Shown piece after piece: positions 9,876 through 20,140 of a DNA stretch of 64,000 nucleotides; the stretch's first letter is position 1; the number at the start of each line of letters is the position of its first letter. Source of the DNA: Skeletonema tropicum (taxonomy: Eukaryota; Bacillariophyta; Thalassiosirophyceae; Thalassiosirales; Thalassiosiraceae). A model generated the notes under the pieces. It was given only the letters and a program-made list of their open reading frames with translations. It made no database searches and had not been told where the DNA came from. Where the stretch lies: the NCBI GenBank assembly GCA_037178625.1, contig CM074144.1:1426001-1490000 (forward strand), written 5' to 3'. The translations under genes were made by a program, and so were the position numbers.

Positions 9876-12725
9876 ATGCCTCCTCCTCAGCCAAATCAAC
9901 AGAAGCAGAAGCAGAAGCGACGGAAACGCAAATGGAGAGATAAGGTCAAGGTTGTTCCCGTTGAACCTGTTCAAGAAGTCAGCGAACAAACCCTGACACT
10001 ATGTCAGCGCTGTCCAGAACATCGAAATCGACAAGGAAAATTTCGACTTCTCATTAACGATGGGTGCTTCCTATGCGATGCGTGCTATCGTCACGAGTTC
10101 CCCGCTACAGCAATGCTAGATGAAGAGTCTAATTTCCGACGCAATGTGAAGGACATTCAGCACAATATAACCAATGCCATCCTCGATCACGTCGCAGAGA
10201 TGAAGCAGCCAGCAGCCGTCGACGCTGCGGGAGCGAATGGTGATTCATCATCTTCTTCGTCATTTCCATCGGAGATTGAATGTAGAATGTGTCTCGAAAG
10301 AGGCTTCTTTCGAAATTGTTGTGAGAGTTATTACTGCCATCAATGTTATTTTAAATCGGGGCGATGCCCCAAATGTAACAAGGAGACACCACTGACCGGA
10401 TTGGCCGCGGCTCTGTACAGAGAAGATCCGGGAAGAGTGGCCGTGGGACTTTCATGGTTGATCAGTACCCTAATCGTCGTCATCACAGTCGCTGCAGTAG
10501 CTCTACTCTGCTGGAATGCATCGACATTTCCGGTAACATTATCGACAAATCAATGTCGAGGCTGGCTGCCTACTTGCAATCTCGCTGTTTGCATAGAACA
10601 CAATGAGTATGAAGAATCTGGTCTCTTTCTTCCAGCCACTCAACCCTACAAAGATTGCGATAGATCTACGTCTGCCCATCAAGTCATTGCTTCTGGTTGC
10701 GTGTACGATTGGGAGGCTTACGTATGGAGCAATCACTCCATCGGATACGATCTCTGCGTCTCTTCTCCCAGAGAAGAGCAGTCACGTTCTACAAGTGTCT
10801 CGTCTTCCCATCCATTGCTCCTGTATTCAAATGACGCCACCGCTGGAGTATATGTATTTGATGACGACTTTGAGTTTCCCTTGAAGGAAGCGTCAGCGCC
10901 TTGGCAGGAAATTATAAATGGAAAGCATTCGGATGCATGTGGAATCAATCATAATCAATCTGAGCGTGGAAATCATGGTGAATTTAGTCCTCCAGATAAT
11001 AAGAACGCGCTTGTATTCGGAGGCAAACAGAGGCGTCATGCTGCAACAAAAGGATTGAATGTTCAATTTGGAGGCACGGTCGAGTTTCACTTGAAGTTAG
11101 GGCCATTGATCCAAAATGATCTAAACTCGGAGTGTCAGGCTGCATTTGAAGGTGATGTGATACTGGAGTATAACGCAGATAATGTTTGGACGACGATGGG
11201 TACCTATCCAGCTTGGAAATATCGTGGGGAAGCATTTCAGTTCATCTCGGAAGTCATTCCAAGATCTGCCAGATCCAACTCTACCCAATTCCGTATTCGA
11301 CAACCAAAGTTTGATGAGATGAGAGATCACTGGGCTATCGATGACTTCAGAGTGCTATCGAGATTGTCTCCCCAGTGGCAAGATTCAGAGGAATACAAAC
11401 AGCTTAGTCGAAAGCAGAGCGACGATATCAAATTGGCTCAGTGCTGCCTCGACACGAATCAATGTAGCTTCTTTGATAAGAAGAGAATATCGTTCGACAG
11501 CGATGTGTGCGAGAATATCTCAACAAGAGCGGCAAATGTAGGACGTCGTTTGAAGGTACCCGAGCTTTTGATCTTATTCACTGTCCTCGCTGCTGTGAGC
11601 AAGGTGTTATATCGACTCGTCTCTTTAAGATTTACTCGCATCGTAAAGTCAAATCACGAGCTGATGGCTAAAGACAAGGACGATGATGCAGCTGAAGAAG
11701 GCACAGCACTTTTCCCACGCAAGAAGTTCTCGGCCATTTCAAGTTTATCATGGCAGTATTGTGCAGCCTTTTTGCTTTGTGGCATGATGCTGCTCACAAT
11801 ATATCGACTGATAAGTGCTTCAATGCTCTTTCATTGCATGCGCCGAGCGAATCGTAACGATCCATTTTGTAGGACAAATGGCGCTTCATTCTACATTTCT
11901 AGCTTTGCTGCTCTTTGTATAGATGCAAGAATGGTCGGGATACTCCTCACAAGAGTATTTTTTGTGGAGAATCCTCGGAATCGAAAGGCTTTGGAAGTGG
12001 AGGTAGATCTTCACCCAGACAGGCGATATATGCGTATTGGAACAGGTATTGTTCCTGTGAGCGAGATTACAGAATTGCAAGCAAAGAGTCGGTTGTTCTG
12101 TTGGTTTGTCTCATCCTGTTACATACTTGGTGGGCTGCCGCTCGCGTTAGGCTCTCTCACTATTCAATCGTTTGAGCTAGGACCTGCGTTTGACGTGCTC
12201 AGCCCTATTCTGGGTTCTGTAGCTTTGTTGAGAGAAGTGTTTGGGCCATCCTTACTAGCAAAATTTTGGCTGTGCTTTGGATGGGTGTTTGCATTCCGAA
12301 TTGATGATCGGAAAGAGTTTGGGCGTGCTTTAAGGAGAAGAGGACTTCTACAACAATCTCTTTTCGGATCTTTTTTGACACCAGTCGTTGTAATGTTCAC
12401 GCTCCTCATTCGACGTGTTGAAGAAGTCAGCTCTATTGATAATCTCATTCTATTCATTCTATTCTATGTATCAGGAGGTCTCTTTGGTCTCTTAGTTGGG
12501 ATATTCAGAGGATTGCCGACAACACCATGTGTGTACTTCACATCGTGGCCGAGGAATTGTTACGCCATCACATACTACGAGAAGGTGAGATGCCCTTGCA
12601 TCTTCTCGTGGAACTACTGCGGAGAAATTCACTCTCGTAAAGTATTGTTGATCATCTCTCTGGATGATATGAATGGCTTTAGAAAGAGTTTAATGGGGAA
12701 TCTAAGTAATAAAGATGAGCCTTGA
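9876..12725 (+). CDS. Multi-pass membrane protein with RING-like Cys cluster and reelin-like lumenal domain
   Basis: 949 residues from the first ATG. The N-terminus is strongly basic (KQKQKRRKRKWR). A Cys pair cluster at about 43-75 (CQRC..CFLCDACYRH) is followed by a second at about 135-167 (CRMCLE..CCESYYCHQC..GRCPKC) with RING/zinc-ribbon-like spacing. A transmembrane helix lies at about 188-213. Residues about 375-490 resemble a reelin sub-repeat: ALVFGGKQ..., GGTVEFHLKLGP..C, DVILEYNADN.W, and HWAIDDFRV, the usual WAIDN-type ending. The C-terminal half has several further hydrophobic segments. Topology would put the zinc cluster in the cytosol and the reelin-like domain outside or in a lumen. 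A membrane ubiquitin ligase or adhesion receptor are both possible; the RING spacing is not canonical. A diverged copy of its last 20 codons lies at about 14050 as part of a segmental duplication. Confidence 0.75.
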   Translation: MPPPQPNQQKQKQKRRKRKWRDKVKVVPVEPVQEVSEQTLTLCQRCPEHRNRQGKFRLLINDGCFLCDACYRHEFPATAMLDEESNFRRNVKDIQHNITNAILDHVAEMKQPAAVDAAGANGDSSSSSSFPSEIECRMCLERGFFRNCCESYYCHQCYFKSGRCPKCNKETPLTGLAAALYREDPGRVAVGLSWLISTLIVVITVAAVALLCWNASTFPVTLSTNQCRGWLPTCNLAVCIEHNEYEESGLFLPATQPYKDCDRSTSAHQVIASGCVYDWEAYVWSNHSIGYDLCVSSPREEQSRSTSVSSSHPLLLYSNDATAGVYVFDDDFEFPLKEASAPWQEIINGKHSDACGINHNQSERGNHGEFSPPDNKNALVFGGKQRRHAATKGLNVQFGGTVEFHLKLGPLIQNDLNSECQAAFEGDVILEYNADNVWTTMGTYPAWKYRGEAFQFISEVIPRSARSNSTQFRIRQPKFDEMRDHWAIDDFRVLSRLSPQWQDSEEYKQLSRKQSDDIKLAQCCLDTNQCSFFDKKRISFDSDVCENISTRAANVGRRLKVPELLILFTVLAAVSKVLYRLVSLRFTRIVKSNHELMAKDKDDDAAEEGTALFPRKKFSAISSLSWQYCAAFLLCGMMLLTIYRLISASMLFHCMRRANRNDPFCRTNGASFYISSFAALCIDARMVGILLTRVFFVENPRNRKALEVEVDLHPDRRYMRIGTGIVPVSEITELQAKSRLFCWFVSSCYILGGLPLALGSLTIQSFELGPAFDVLSPILGSVALLREVFGPSLLAKFWLCFGWVFAFRIDDRKEFGRALRRRGLLQQSLFGSFLTPVVVMFTLLIRRVEEVSSIDNLILFILFYVSGGLFGLLVGIFRGLPTTPCVYFTSWPRNCYAITYYEKVRCPCIFSWNYCGEIHSRKVLLIISLDDMNGFRKSLMGNLSNKDEP

Positions 12726-12810
12726 TCTCCGCTTCTTCATTGAATCTAATGTGATCTTACAAATAAAAGGATGATTGTCCACACAAAGACTAAAAGCTAG
12801 AACAGAAACA

Positions 12811-13611
12811 TCAGTCGTCGCCAGTCAAATCTACAAGATCATAGGTCAATTGAACTGTCACCGTCTCATGTTTTGCACTTTCAGTACTGACTACATCTTT
12901 ATTCATCTCAGGAGACACAGCAGCTGCAGCGACTTCTGAAGCAGGTATGGTAGACCTCTTCCTCTTCCGCCCCTTAATCATTTCAGCAGACGCAACGCCT
13001 ACTTCTAATGCGGGTGGAGGTGGGAGAATCTTGTGATAGATGAGACCAACTGCCGAACAGTAATTTATTGTGACGGTGAAAATGTGCTTCCCGGTTTTGT
13101 ACTTTGAGACCAAATCGCCCTTTCGTCTTTTTAACGATCGAATTATCTCAAACGATCCACTTGTTGTGCTTTTGATGCACTTCTTTCCTCCCAATGTGGA
13201 ATCAGCTGTCAATGATGCAGAAACGAAATCGTCCGCCACACGTTTTGTATAGTATTTGGTCCCAAGTTCATAAGCTTTCACTTCCACTTTGCCTGTGAGC
13301 ATATCCGGTGCCACATGTTGTGCTTCACGTGTCTTGTTGAAATGAAGAGCGGTCATTGTTTCTTTCCCGCCCCTTCTTTCTCGATGCCCATAATATCTAT
13401 ATTTCAACTTCCTTGACGAATATCCAAGATCTACTCCATCGACGTGGAAGTCAAACCTGACTCCCCTGATATTGCTGCTCACAGAAATAAAGTAATCCAT
13501 ATCTGGCTCCACTTCCGCATAGATCTGCCCATCTGGCGCAATGTGTTCCTTGAAGGGCTTCTTCGTGTCGGCCGCCACCAAGTGTACACTAATTTCTCCA
13601 GCTTTCACCAT
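12811..13611 (-). CDS. Expanded diatom family protein with NLS and C-terminal SUMO-interaction-like motif (intact copy 1)
   Basis: 266 residues from the ATG at 13611. The N-terminal 150 residues look like an all-beta domain: EVEPDMDYFISV, VDGVDLGYS, ETMTALHFNKTR, LTGKVEVKAYELG. A conserved core follows: GGKKCIKSTTSG and INYCSAVGLIYHKILPPPP. Then come a basic patch GRKRKRST (possible nuclear signal), a low-complexity linker, and the terminal YDLVDLTGDD. VDLT preceded by hydrophobic residues and followed by acidic ones fits the SUMO-interacting motif. I do not know the family; the beta domain weakly recalls fungal DUF7918. It has relatives at 14.2-15.0, 20.1, 21.4-23.1 and 32.2-32.9 kb, which makes it the dominant local gene family. 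A nuclear SUMO-linked role is inference. Confidence 0.75.
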   Translation of the reverse strand: MVKAGEISVHLVAADTKKPFKEHIAPDGQIYAEVEPDMDYFISVSSNIRGVRFDFHVDGVDLGYSSRKLKYRYYGHRERRGGKETMTALHFNKTREAQHVAPDMLTGKVEVKAYELGTKYYTKRVADDFVSASLTADSTLGGKKCIKSTTSGSFEIIRSLKRRKGDLVSKYKTGKHIFTVTINYCSAVGLIYHKILPPPPALEVGVASAEMIKGRKRKRSTIPASEVAAAAVSPEMNKDVVSTESAKHETVTVQLTYDLVDLTGDD

Positions 13612-14197
13612 CGTAGTTGTCAAGTAGTAATCGGCTGTCGTGGGTTGAAGGTTGACTTATGGATGGAGCCGTTTACGCTACCACAACTTTTTCATCATCA
13701 TTGAGCGAGTTAGTGTATCTTGTTTGATTCGTCGGTTCGCCCGTTCGCGTTGCGTTCGCGTTGAATTTTGGCCGGCCGGTGTCTCCCGCCACAAAATTTC
13801 TCGCCACAAATCTATCAGATATCAGATGGCATGTCTTGTGACAGGTATCGTAGGTAGGACTCTCTCTCTACTTTGTCGCTGCCACAACGAGATAGCAGGG
13901 TAAAATTGTTAAGATGGTTAGTTCTACTGAAGTATGTCTCCTAAGTGCTCATTCTGGTCCTATTAATAGATCTCTGCGAGTAATTCATTCTTACCAAGTT
14001 TTGTTAACTCTCTTGCTTTTGATTATTTGTATGCCTCTTCAAAGGTCGTCGAAATATGCATGGCTTTAGAAAAGTCTAATGGGGAACCTACTTTTGACAA
14101 TAAGTTAAGTCCTCCTCTTCTTTTTTGTGTAAAAGTGATTTCACTATCATCAAGCAGGTGATCGTCTATATTGCGACTAAAAGCTGGCACAGCAAGA
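13612..14197. other. Intergenic region between duplicated family members
   Basis: Upstream DNA of the minus-strand gene at 12.8 kb, then from about 14040 a decayed copy of the 3' end of the membrane-protein gene. No other feature seen. Confidence 0.5.
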
Positions 14198-15013
14198 TCA
14201 GTCATCACCAGTCAAATCTACAAGATCATAGGTCAATTGAACTGTCACAGTATCCAGTCCTATTCTGTCAGTATTGCCTGCATCATTCTTCAGCTCAGGA
14301 GACACAGTAGCTGCTGCGAGATGTGAAGCAGGCATGGTAGACCTCTTCCTCTTCCGGCCCCCTATTGCAGCAGATGTAACATTCCCTTCCAATGCGGGTG
14401 GAGGTGGGAGAATCTTGTGGTAGATGAGACCAAGTGCCGAACAATAATTCAATGTGATAGTACAGATTTCTCTCCCAGTTTTGTACCTCCTGACCAAATT
14501 ACCCTCTCGTTTGACTAATCGAAGTTCAAACTAGTGAGATCCATTTGTTGTGCTTTTGATGCACTTCTTTCCTCCCAATGTGGAATCAGCTGTCAATGAT
14601 GGCAAAACGAACCTCTCCGCTGCTCGTTGTGCATAATACTTGGTCCCCAGTTCATAAATTTTCACTTCCACTTTACCAGTGAGCATGTCCGGTGTTATTA
14701 CGTCTTGTGCCTCACGCGTTTTGTTAAAGTGGAGAGCTGTCATCGTTTTTTTGTTGTCACCTATTCGTTGCATCGTCCCACAATATGAATTTGAAGCCCT
14801 CGATTTGAAAACTTGCTTTGAATACCCGAGACCAACCCCGTCAACTGACATATCCATCTTTACATCACTAACGTTGGAATTCAGTGAGATGTAGTAATCC
14901 ATATCTGGCTCGACTTCCGCATAGATCTGCCCATTTGGTGCGGTGTGTTCCTTGAAGGGCTTCTTCGTGTCGGCTGCCACCAACTCCACAGTGACACCTT
15001 CAACTTTTACCAT
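14198..15013 (-). pseudogene. SIM-tail family copy 2 with one in-frame stop
   Basis: The reading frame from the ATG at 15013 to 14198 is continuous (272 codons) except for a single TAG at 14531-14533, just after the conserved KKCIKSTT block and before the ITLNYCSALGLIYHKILPPPP core. The C-terminal NLS-like GRKRKRST and VDLTGDD tail remain intact. Compared with the intact copy at 12.8 kb there is no frameshift. So it is a very young pseudogene, an allele with a premature stop, or a sequence error. Translation as written would give a 160-residue protein with only the beta domain, without the SUMO-motif tail. Confidence 0.75.
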
Positions 15014-15466
15014 CGATCTGTCAGGCTTTCCTCGGTTGAAATTGATGGATTGTATTTAGCTCGTTAGTTCCGCTTACCGTGCTTGCTTTTTCATCATTGT
15101 TTAGCATGATTGTTTTGTGAATGCGTTGAATGAGGTTAGTTGGCGCCACAAAATCTCTCCCCCGCCACAAATCAGATTGGTGTCTGAGCGGGGGCATCGG
15201 CACGCACGGGGCACGGGGCGGGGCAGCACGGGGCGGGGGGGCAAAGAAAAAAGAAACAACGAGTCAGCCAACAAGTGTTTTGGTTCGATAGTCGCATCGA
15301 TGGTGCATTCATCGACATGGCAGATAGAAGCAAGATAGATGCAGTCGGTCGAGCTGAAGCGGTAGTATTCAGAAGGAGAAGAACTTCTTGAGGTGGTGCC
15401 CTCCTCATTATTTGGTCGGTGGTCTGCTATTTGGTCATTAGACCTATCTTGCCCTCTGCTTCTGCA

Positions 15467-16306
15467 ATGTTAAAAATGAAGAGTCTCTTCCTCATTCTGC
15501 TTTCCTACACAACAATACTATCAATCCTACTAAGTCCAATACATCACACAGCAAGTTCATTCTCATCAACAACCACAACAACAACAATTATATCATCTCC
15601 AGCATCAGCCAATGATTATCGTCAACTGGCCTCCCTCCTCGTATCATCCTTTGATGCTCCATCACAAAGCTACAATGAAGACGATGATGATGCAGTTTCA
15701 AAGATACAACGGCTGCAATGGGATCTATATGAAAGGTCACTAACTGAAGAATTTACGTATAAGAGATATGTTTCGACTGCGAGGAGGATGAGGGGGAAGA
15801 AGTATTGTTTGCTTCTTGCCAAGAAGAATGTTGTGGGTGATGACAACATGTCTTCCAAAAGGAGCGATGATGTTGTTGGTATGGTGGAAATGGGTATGTC
15901 ACTTTGTCCTATTCCTTCCAATATCACATCTACCTCCACCGATGTTGACGGAGCAATCAACAACTGTGAAGAAATAAAGACTCCGACTCCATTAATAGGA
16001 GTTATCTGCGTATCACCCAAACATCAAAAGGAGGGAATTGGAATGAAACTCCTCCAAAAGTGTGAAGAGGTGGCGCGAGAGATATGGAAGGAAGAATATA
16101 TATGTGTAGATGTCGAACCGGACAATGCACGTGCGTTATCCTTATTTGAAATGGGAGGTTACGTGGAATGTTTGGATGGTGAGGGAGGTGCTTTGATGAG
16201 AAATACAACGATATTGAGGAGGAGGAGTGCGGAGGTTAAGCCTCATTACTTGTTGAGAAAGAGACTACGACATGATGTCGGTGATGACTTGAATAATGAT
16301 ACATAA
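15467..16306 (+). CDS. GNAT-family N-acetyltransferase with signal-like presequence
   Basis: 279 residues from the ATG at 15467 (a second Met three codons later is also possible). The first 35 residues are hydrophobic (SLFLILLSYTTILSILL) and are followed by TASSFSS, which could be a variant of the diatom plastid presequence cleavage motif (A-F type). The acetyl-CoA-binding core of the GNAT fold is visible: a GVICVSP strand, then the pyrophosphate-binding HQKEGIGMKLLQKC (the Q/R-x-x-G-x-G/A loop and helix), then CVDVEPDNARALSLFEMGGY, the usual N-x-x-A-x-x-L/F-Y/F block. The substrate is unknown. A plastid location is inference from the presequence. Confidence 0.8.
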   Translation: MLKMKSLFLILLSYTTILSILLSPIHHTASSFSSTTTTTTIISSPASANDYRQLASLLVSSFDAPSQSYNEDDDDAVSKIQRLQWDLYERSLTEEFTYKRYVSTARRMRGKKYCLLLAKKNVVGDDNMSSKRSDDVVGMVEMGMSLCPIPSNITSTSTDVDGAINNCEEIKTPTPLIGVICVSPKHQKEGIGMKLLQKCEEVAREIWKEEYICVDVEPDNARALSLFEMGGYVECLDGEGGALMRNTTILRRRSAEVKPHYLLRKRLRHDVGDDLNNDT

Positions 16307-16396
16307 TGATGGTTTGTGCTTGAAAGCACGGGATCTATGTATTGCTCAGCTTTATTGGCTTAGCTACATGTACGATGAAGAAGTGACACCATGAAC

Positions 16397-17632
16397 CTAA
16401 AGAGCAGATCTCATATTATTACCATCCTCCACCTCCAAAACAGCCGCAGCCCCCATCCCAGTCCCAATACACATACTCACAACACCCACCCTCTTCCTCT
16501 CCCTCCTCATCTCATTCACCAAAGTCACAATCATTCGTGCACCGGTACACCCCAACGGATGACCCAATGCAATCCCACCCCCATTTGGATTCACCTTGTC
16601 AGGATTCAACCTTAAAGTATCAATCGAATAATACGCCTGACTTGCAAATGCCTCATTGATCTCATAAATATCTACATCATCCACACTATGGATTCCAGCT
16701 TTGGACAATGCCGATGGGATGGCGTAGACGGGACCCACACCCATAATTCGGGGTGGGACACCTTCCACTGCAAATGATTTCCACACGGCCAATATTGGAA
16801 TTTGACGTTTCTTTGCCTCCTCGCGAGACATTAGTAAAATGGCTGCGGCACCATCGGTCAATTGACTGGAATTTCCGGCAGTAGTGGATCCATTCTGTTT
16901 ATCAAATACAGGACGCAATTTGGCAAGTTTTTCAACAGTAGTGGTGGGACGTATCCCATCATCTTGTGTGACATTTCCCACTGGAATAATTTCCGATTGG
17001 AATTTCCCAAGGGATTGGGCACGTGCGGCCTTTTCATGTGATTTGGATGCGAATGTATCTAATGTCACTCGATTTAAGTTATATTGCTTTGCGACATTTT
17101 CGGATGTGACTCCCATGGGGATGAGGCAGTCCATGACCTCTTTGGAATTTGGATTATTTTGCATGGTGTCCCAGTTGACTTCGGGGGGGAACTTTTCATA
17201 TAGTTCGTGCATGGGGTTGGTGGACATACTTTCGACTCCGGCACCGATGCCAATGTCGATGGATCCACAGCGGATGGCATGGGCAATGTTGGCACACGCT
17301 TGGAGTCCAGAAGAGCATTGACGATTGGTGGTCGAGAGTGATGTTGTGTGGGGAATATTGACAGAGAGTGCGGCCATGCGGAATGAGACTGCGGAAGTGG
17401 GTGGAGAGAGGACATTGCCGACACAAATATCCTGGATGGAATCGGGTGACACGAGGAAATCTTGACTGCCTACATTATTGGTAGGATCTTTGAGGAGTAC
17501 TCCGCCGAGAACTGTGGAGAGGAGGGTTGCTGGAGGATGTTCGGCGAGACCACCTTTTCGTGCGCGGCAGAGGGGTGTCCGGATCGCTTGCACTATTACT
17601 GCGTCGCGTGGGTGTGGGGATGTGTCGGCCAT
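16397..17632 (-). CDS. Acetyl-CoA acyltransferase / 3-ketoacyl-CoA thiolase
   Basis: 411 residues, the full family length. It catalyses thiolytic cleavage of 3-ketoacyl-CoA in fatty-acid beta-oxidation (or the reverse acetyl transfer). Active-site features are all present: the nucleophile Cys106 in NRQCSSGLQA, the YEINEAFA motif, the catalytic His in GGGIALGHPLGCTGAR, and the second Cys in SMCIGTGMGAA near the C-terminus. The sequence type is closest to peroxisomal/eukaryotic thiolase I. There is no clear N-terminal mitochondrial leader or PTS2 nonapeptide; the protein ends in Ser-Ala-Leu, a weak match to a C-terminal peroxisomal signal. Convergent with the GNAT gene, about 90 bp apart. Confidence 0.9.
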   Translation of the reverse strand: MADTSPHPRDAVIVQAIRTPLCRARKGGLAEHPPATLLSTVLGGVLLKDPTNNVGSQDFLVSPDSIQDICVGNVLSPPTSAVSFRMAALSVNIPHTTSLSTTNRQCSSGLQACANIAHAIRCGSIDIGIGAGVESMSTNPMHELYEKFPPEVNWDTMQNNPNSKEVMDCLIPMGVTSENVAKQYNLNRVTLDTFASKSHEKAARAQSLGKFQSEIIPVGNVTQDDGIRPTTTVEKLAKLRPVFDKQNGSTTAGNSSQLTDGAAAILLMSREEAKKRQIPILAVWKSFAVEGVPPRIMGVGPVYAIPSALSKAGIHSVDDVDIYEINEAFASQAYYSIDTLRLNPDKVNPNGGGIALGHPLGCTGARMIVTLVNEMRRERKRVGVVSMCIGTGMGAAAVLEVEDGNNMRSAL

Positions 17633-17962
17633 GGTCGGTTCAAGTAGGTTCTAGTTGTTTTTGTTTGAGTTTTGAGTTTTAGCAAAATCAAATCGTCTTG
17701 CGAGTGTTACAAAGGAATTAGTATCCAAATTTGCGCAAAGTGTCACTCTTTTGCTATTCTTCCACGTGCGTATTTTTTGTGGTTGCATACATGCAGTTAG
17801 TTTGCTTTGAGTTGACAACGCTAACGGACAACGGCTGTGCGTGTGCCCCATACATCTTACAATCGGTTCATCCGCCTTTGAAAGCACCCATTAGCAACGT
17901 AGTAGTAGTAGTAGCAGCAGCTTGCATCTTCGTTTCCATTCCAACAAGCCATCAGCAAAATC

Positions 17963-18499
17963 ATGAGGTCACTCCTATCAATCTTCCTCCTCTCCACCAT
18001 ACTATCAATCCTCCTCCTTCCCACCCAAGCCCAATTCGGCATCAAAAAGGGAACACCCATCTCCAAACCCGGCGAATCCGCCGAAATCGACCCAGCAACT
18101 GGTGGCGGGACAACAACCACACCACAAGAAGGCTTCCTCTCGGAAAAAGACGCAGCCGACATGTCCGCCATCATCGAAGAAGCAATGAAGGATGTCGAAA
18201 CCATGGCAATGGTGACCAAATTAAAAGAAGAAAACAGTGACCATCTAAATGAATTGAGACAATTACCACCAATGGAGGTATTAGGCGGGATGAAGGAAGT
18301 ATTGGACAATATGAAGTTGATTGAATACCTCTTTCAAGATAAGGAGCGGGCGGTGAAGGAGATGGAGAAGGAGGGGATGATTGATAAGGCGCATTTGAAG
18401 AAGTATAGGAAGGATCCGGATTTGTTGGAGCAGGATACGAGGAGAGGATTGTATTTTCAGTTCATTTCTTTGGCGGTTGTTGGTGGTTTTATTGAGTAA
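17963..18499 (+). CDS. Small secreted or lumenal protein, unknown
   Basis: 178 residues. A clear N-terminal signal peptide (LLSIFLLSTILSILLLP, with probable cleavage after TQA). The rest is hydrophilic and mostly predicted helical, with many Glu, Lys and Met residues (DMSAIIEEAMKDVETMA, MKEVLDNMKLIEYLFQD, ERAVKEMEKEG), and a hydrophobic C-terminal stretch (YFQFISLAVVGGFIE) that could anchor it. I do not recognise the family. Divergent from the thiolase, with about 330 bp between the starts, which contains a short GTA repeat and could act as a shared promoter. Confidence 0.6.
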   Translation: MRSLLSIFLLSTILSILLLPTQAQFGIKKGTPISKPGESAEIDPATGGGTTTTPQEGFLSEKDAADMSAIIEEAMKDVETMAMVTKLKEENSDHLNELRQLPPMEVLGGMKEVLDNMKLIEYLFQDKERAVKEMEKEGMIDKAHLKKYRKDPDLLEQDTRRGLYFQFISLAVVGGFIE

Positions 18500-18948
18500 A
18501 AGTTGTACTGCAAAAAGAATTGATGAACTTGTGCTTAGGAAGAAGATGTTGCTTCAAACTATGTATGTATGCTCTCTAAAAGAAGTAACATTTCATTTTG
18601 CTATTTGACTTCTTTAAAGCCTATTGAAATGTTATCATGTTTCAATTGACACTACATATAAATAATATTTGTATCTCACCACCGCAAAACATTATTCTCT
18701 GCCGTGTAAGATTCAACATATAAAGCAATCATCATTAACAAAATCCATGATTTCCCCCTCCCCTCTTTAATATGTTCACTCTTTCATCACACCTTTAGCT
18801 CGTCACTCTTCACCACAATTAATTTGTGACTTTATTCCCTTCCCCAGATAGAGTGGATTGAATTATATCAGCCAATGCCGCCCGTCCAATCACACCTTCC
18901 ATTCTCCCCCCTCATTCATCTACCACGATCGCACAACACCCCCAGCCA
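18500..18948. other. Intergenic, convergent 3' regions
   Basis: A/T-rich 3' flanks of two convergent genes. Nothing else recognised. Confidence 0.5.
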
Positions 18949-19687
18949 CTACTTGACAATAATATAATGCCTAAAATGTCCCAATATCAACGAAAAAAAC
19001 GTCAATAGGCCACACAACGCAAATGCCAAATCCGCAAAAATCACATTCCCAAACACACTCCCATGCTGATACTTGATAAAGGCCAAAAACATGAATAAAT
19101 TCTGCTGTGATATCACCACCGAACATCCCAAAAAACACCCCACGGCAAATGCCGTGGAGAATCGTTTTAGGACAAAGGTGCCTAATATAGCGAATATTAG
19201 GTGGAGGAAGGCGGACCAGTAGGCGGCTATGCAGAGGGCGTTGGATACGTCGTAGTCGTCGCCGATTTGATTGGCTGTTGGGTGTTGTTGGTTAGTCGAC
19301 CACAATGAAGAGGGTAAAATATGAGCATTGTTTACAGAGAGAATATTATTAAATGATGAATATGACATTCAATGACACACATCTTGTGTCCAACACAACA
19401 CCATTTCAACACAGCATCTTCTATCTGCACACCAAAAAAATCAAACTAACCAACTCACCCTCTATTATCGCCACAATAAAAAACAACACCATAAAAAGCA
19501 CAGTCACAGCCCAAGCCCGATGAACACTCCCCAGCGCATCCTGTTCACATGTTGCAAATAATCGTTTTAATATTGGATTATCCTTATTGTGGGCAGAGGT
19601 GACTGTGCTGTTGCCGGCGTAGGTGCTGGCGTAGGTGTCGTCGACTGTGTCGTCGGCGTAGGTTGTGTCGTCTTCTACTGTGGCCAT
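18949..19687 (-). CDS. Four-helix membrane protein, spliced
   Basis: Two exons, 19687-19459 and 19274-18949, with a 184 bp intron (donor GTGAGT, acceptor CAACAG), joining in phase 1 to give GAG-GCC. The product is 184 residues. The N-terminal 55 residues are acidic and Thr/Tyr-rich. Four hydrophobic helices follow: WAVTVLFMVLFFIVAII, CIAAYWSAFLHLIFAILGTF, FSTAFAVGCFLGCSVVI, and VIFADLAFALCGLLTFFSLI. The helix-loop pattern recalls small tetraspan proteins, but there is no diagnostic motif, so the function is unknown. The splice is well supported: unspliced, the first frame stops shortly after the donor in basic low-complexity sequence. Confidence 0.7.
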
Positions 19688-20140
19688 GGTTGTTTATTAT
19701 TAATGCTATGTTATTGTTGGTCTAATGGGTTTGAGGCAGTATTAGTGCGTCGCTCGTCGGTGCAGGAACATCATTTCCAAGATTCCAAAATTTGAATCTT
19801 GTGTGTGCAAAATTGGATTTACGAATTCGTCACTCTTAGACCTCCTAAAGAATACTAGGGGACACCCTACTTGAAGATCAAGGAGGGTAGTTATGGACCA
19901 TAAATTTCTTATTGAAAACTTTCCTAACAAATGTGTGATCGAAAATTTATTTTGAGATATGTATTTCTAAAGGGGTATAATTTCGTGCATGTCATTTTTC
20001 TAGTACATGAACATCGAACATCATAGATAGATGCAAACAACCTGCAAACAACCATGATGTTGTTGCTTGTGGTAACGTAAACGACTCCATCCAACAGTCA
20101 ACCTTCAACTAAGACAGCCGATTACTAATTGACAAACACG
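19688..20140. other. Intergenic region between divergent genes
   Basis: No gene recognised. Shared upstream region of the four-helix gene (minus) and a SIM-tail family gene (plus). Confidence 0.45.

Larger units (their letters stand above)
12660..15020. repeat. Segmental tandem duplication (end of membrane-protein gene + SIM-tail gene)
   Basis: Unit 1, about 12660-13640, and unit 2, about 14040-15020, share the same order: the tail of the plus-strand membrane-protein gene (ATGGCTTTAGAAA..GT.TAATGGGGAA), a spacer with GACTAAAAGCT, and a whole minus-strand gene of the SIM-tail family. Unit 2 has only a decayed scrap of the first gene and a stop codon in the second. Confidence 0.75.
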
